From the NCBI GenBank assembly GCA_903772945.1, contig CAICTM010001889.1, forward strand, positions 1-20,000: a stretch of DNA of 20,000 bases, written 5' to 3'. Below, piece by piece: positions 18,613-20,000 of this stretch (positions are counted from its first letter, which is position 1; each line of letters begins with the position of its first letter). The stretch is from Seminavis robusta (taxonomy: Eukaryota > Bacillariophyta > Bacillariophyceae > Naviculales > Naviculaceae). The notes under the pieces were generated by a model. The model ran no database searches. It was not told the DNA's origin and worked only from the letters and a program-made list of their open reading frames with translations. The position numbers and the translations under genes were made by a program.

Positions 18613-19578
18613 CTATGCTGGCTGGTACATGGATTTGCGTGCTCGTTGACATTCGGCAGGATGTGTTTCATCGGCCAATTTCAGAATGACTTGCACCGTG
18701 GCATTTAATTTGTCTTGAAAGGATCCTTCATTTCCAATAACATTGTGATGGGGATGTGCACACCATGCCTTTCTCATTTTATGATCCAACGTCAAGGCTT
18801 CTTGCAGTGTTTCGACGCGAACGACGGCGGCCCCCGAATCGTCCGTAACTTGTCCACTTTTATAGAATTCTTGAGCTCCTTCGGCCGCCGTGACCAAATG
18901 GACGACTCCATCGTACCGTTTCAGAACGTAATCTTCCGTGACACCCATGGTGAAGAGACCGGGACGTTCGGCGGCATCGGTGGCTCCACTGGTACTGAGT
19001 TCGGACAGGATGCGTTGCCACGTGTCATTGTCGACATATCCCTTGGTATCCAGAATGCCCCGATCGTAAATGATAATGGAAGGACGTCCGGTTCCTTGGA
19101 CTATGGTAGTCAGAGTCCGTTCCAGCGCCAATTGCAAGATACAAATGGAACTTTGAAAGGTATATTGTTGCTCGGCTGATTTGGGATATCCCACTCCGGA
19201 ATTCAAAAAGAGCGTCGCGACTTCGGGAGCACAGTAGACATCAAATCCAGCCGCCGTGGCGCGTTGCCGGACGTAATTCAACGCCGACGACTTGCCGGCA
19301 CAAGGACCTCCCGTCAGCGCTATGCGAATCACATGGGTTTTATTCGGTTGATTGCGGAAATATCGCTTTGCGACTCGGGGTTCCTTGGCTCGACCGGCGG
19401 TTTGCAGGATGGGATTCAAATCGTGAAGACCCAAGCGAGGGGACAACGGTTCTTCTTCTTTGGGATTATTCTCTTTGGGAGATGAGTGTCGTCGTCGTGG
19501 CAGCATCAGCCAATAGGTCAAGGAAGCAGCCGCCATGGCCGATGCTGCTGCTGCAAGTGCTATATCTCGAATGCCCAT
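18613..19578 (-). CDS. AAA_28/TTD14-like P-loop NTPase with N-terminal membrane anchor (321 aa)
   Basis: The ATG at 19578 is in good context (AACATGGGC). The frame extends to 19632 only via a TTG start. Residues about 5-26 are an Ala-rich hydrophobic segment followed by MLPRRR, consistent with a signal anchor or organelle-targeting segment. From about residue 84 the protein has a P-loop core: RIALTGGPCAGKSSALN (Walker A at 90-98), CAPEVATLFLNSG, FQSSICILQLALE, and SIIIYDRGILD with YDRG at 171-174. This arrangement matches the AAA_28 domain found in TTD14 and bacterial NadR-like NTPases. It probably binds a purine nucleotide and may be a kinase or GTPase; the substrate is unknown. Length fits a single-domain family member plus anchor. 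No intron is needed. Confidence 0.82.
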   Translation of the reverse strand: MGIRDIALAAAASAMAAASLTYWLMLPRRRHSSPKENNPKEEEPLSPRLGLHDLNPILQTAGRAKEPRVAKRYFRNQPNKTHVIRIALTGGPCAGKSSALNYVRQRATAAGFDVYCAPEVATLFLNSGVGYPKSAEQQYTFQSSICILQLALERTLTTIVQGTGRPSIIIYDRGILDTKGYVDNDTWQRILSELSTSGATDAAERPGLFTMGVTEDYVLKRYDGVVHLVTAAEGAQEFYKSGQVTDDSGAAVVRVETLQEALTLDHKMRKAWCAHPHHNVIGNEGSFQDKLNATVQVILKLADETHPAECQRARKSMYQPA

Positions 19579-19945
19579 GTTAGAAAAGAGAAGAATGCAA
19601 CAGGAGCGAGTTAGATCGAGGAAGCCACCCAATGAAGAGTTCTATTGGGGTCATGGGGGTGTCAACACCACAAGATAACGGACTTGGATGCAGGCCTCCC
19701 TCGGTGCGTCAGCTTTGAGCTGCAATATTATTAAGCAAACAGCTAAACGGTTTGGCAGAGATTTTGGCACCCTGTCAAAAGTTGCCCAATAAAACAACCA
19801 TTATTGCGCGCAGCTCGCGCACAGTAATAGCAGTTATCACGATTAGTTTACTTAAGGTACCGGTACTCGAAGACAACATCGATAGCACCTCTGTTCTGAC
19901 ATCAGCACCGCAGCTGGCTTTTTGGAAGGCCAAACTTTGAGCCTC
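19579..19945. other. Intergenic, 5' region of the P-loop NTPase gene; no gene recognised
   Basis: No supported gene. It contains GGTACCGGTAC (19857-19867) and a CGCGCAGCTCGCGC imperfect palindrome (19807-19820). An open frame at 19752-19940 has no family resemblance. Confidence 0.5.

Positions 19946-19982
<37 letters not shown>
19946..19982. repeat. (TGT)n microsatellite
   Basis: About twelve perfect TGT/TTG repeats in 37 bases. It lies outside any supported gene in the window. Confidence 0.97.
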
Positions 19983-20000
19983 AATCGTAAAAAGCTTCAC

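Noticed and set aside
19579..19632. 18-residue N-terminal extension of the P-loop NTPase
   Set aside because: It would need a TTG start; the ATG at 19578 has better context and leads directly into the hydrophobic anchor.

Overview
The window looks like nuclear DNA of a diatom, most likely a pennate one. The evidence is: short GT-AG introns (85-166 bp); a Ty1/copia-type retrotransposon end; an ankyrin protein built from 27-residue HLEVLKWAHENGCPWD-type units, common in diatoms and other stramenopiles; a thioredoxin with a signal peptide followed by Phe, as in diatom plastid presequences; and a calmodulin-like-domain kinase. Species cannot be fixed from the sequence alone. No rRNA, tRNA, CRISPR or bacterial operon structure was seen.

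Layout. 1-402 is the 3' end of a copia retrotransposon: the last 54 codons of the RNase H region, then a candidate 197-bp LTR with perfect 7-bp terminal inverted repeats. 403-2677 has no convincing gene and is repeat-rich: a 27-bp tandem array, an 18-unit ~19-bp minisatellite, nested inverted repeats, and an AT-rich palindrome block before the next gene. 2678-6953 holds an unrecognised long gene or gene remnant: a secreted N-terminal part with one clear intron, an in-frame TAG, a long open frame with three membrane segments, a tail of 87-bp and 50-bp repeats spread over different frames, and a short coiled-coil end. It may be one spliced gene of about 1129 codons, or a decaying gene.

7707-9878 is a six-exon, 515-residue CDPK-like kinase whose four EF-hand loops are all degenerate. 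It converges on an RBMX2/Ist3-type splicing factor on the minus strand (10119-10940), which shares a short divergent promoter with the 14-repeat ankyrin protein (11247-12824). Then come a probably plastid-targeted thioredoxin-like protein (13243-13839), adenylosuccinate lyase in two exons on the minus strand (14242-15877), a divergent exostosin-like type II membrane glycosyltransferase (16409-17869), and a membrane-anchored AAA_28/TTD14-like P-loop protein on the minus strand (18613-19578). A TTG microsatellite lies near the right edge.

The genes are ordinary nuclear housekeeping or signalling genes, each with its own promoter. No shared pathway or gene cluster is evident. The most unusual items are the broken-or-spliced long gene with its repeat tail and the kinase with degenerate EF-hands. 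All splice sites were inferred by eye from GT-AG rules, reading-frame continuity and family motifs.
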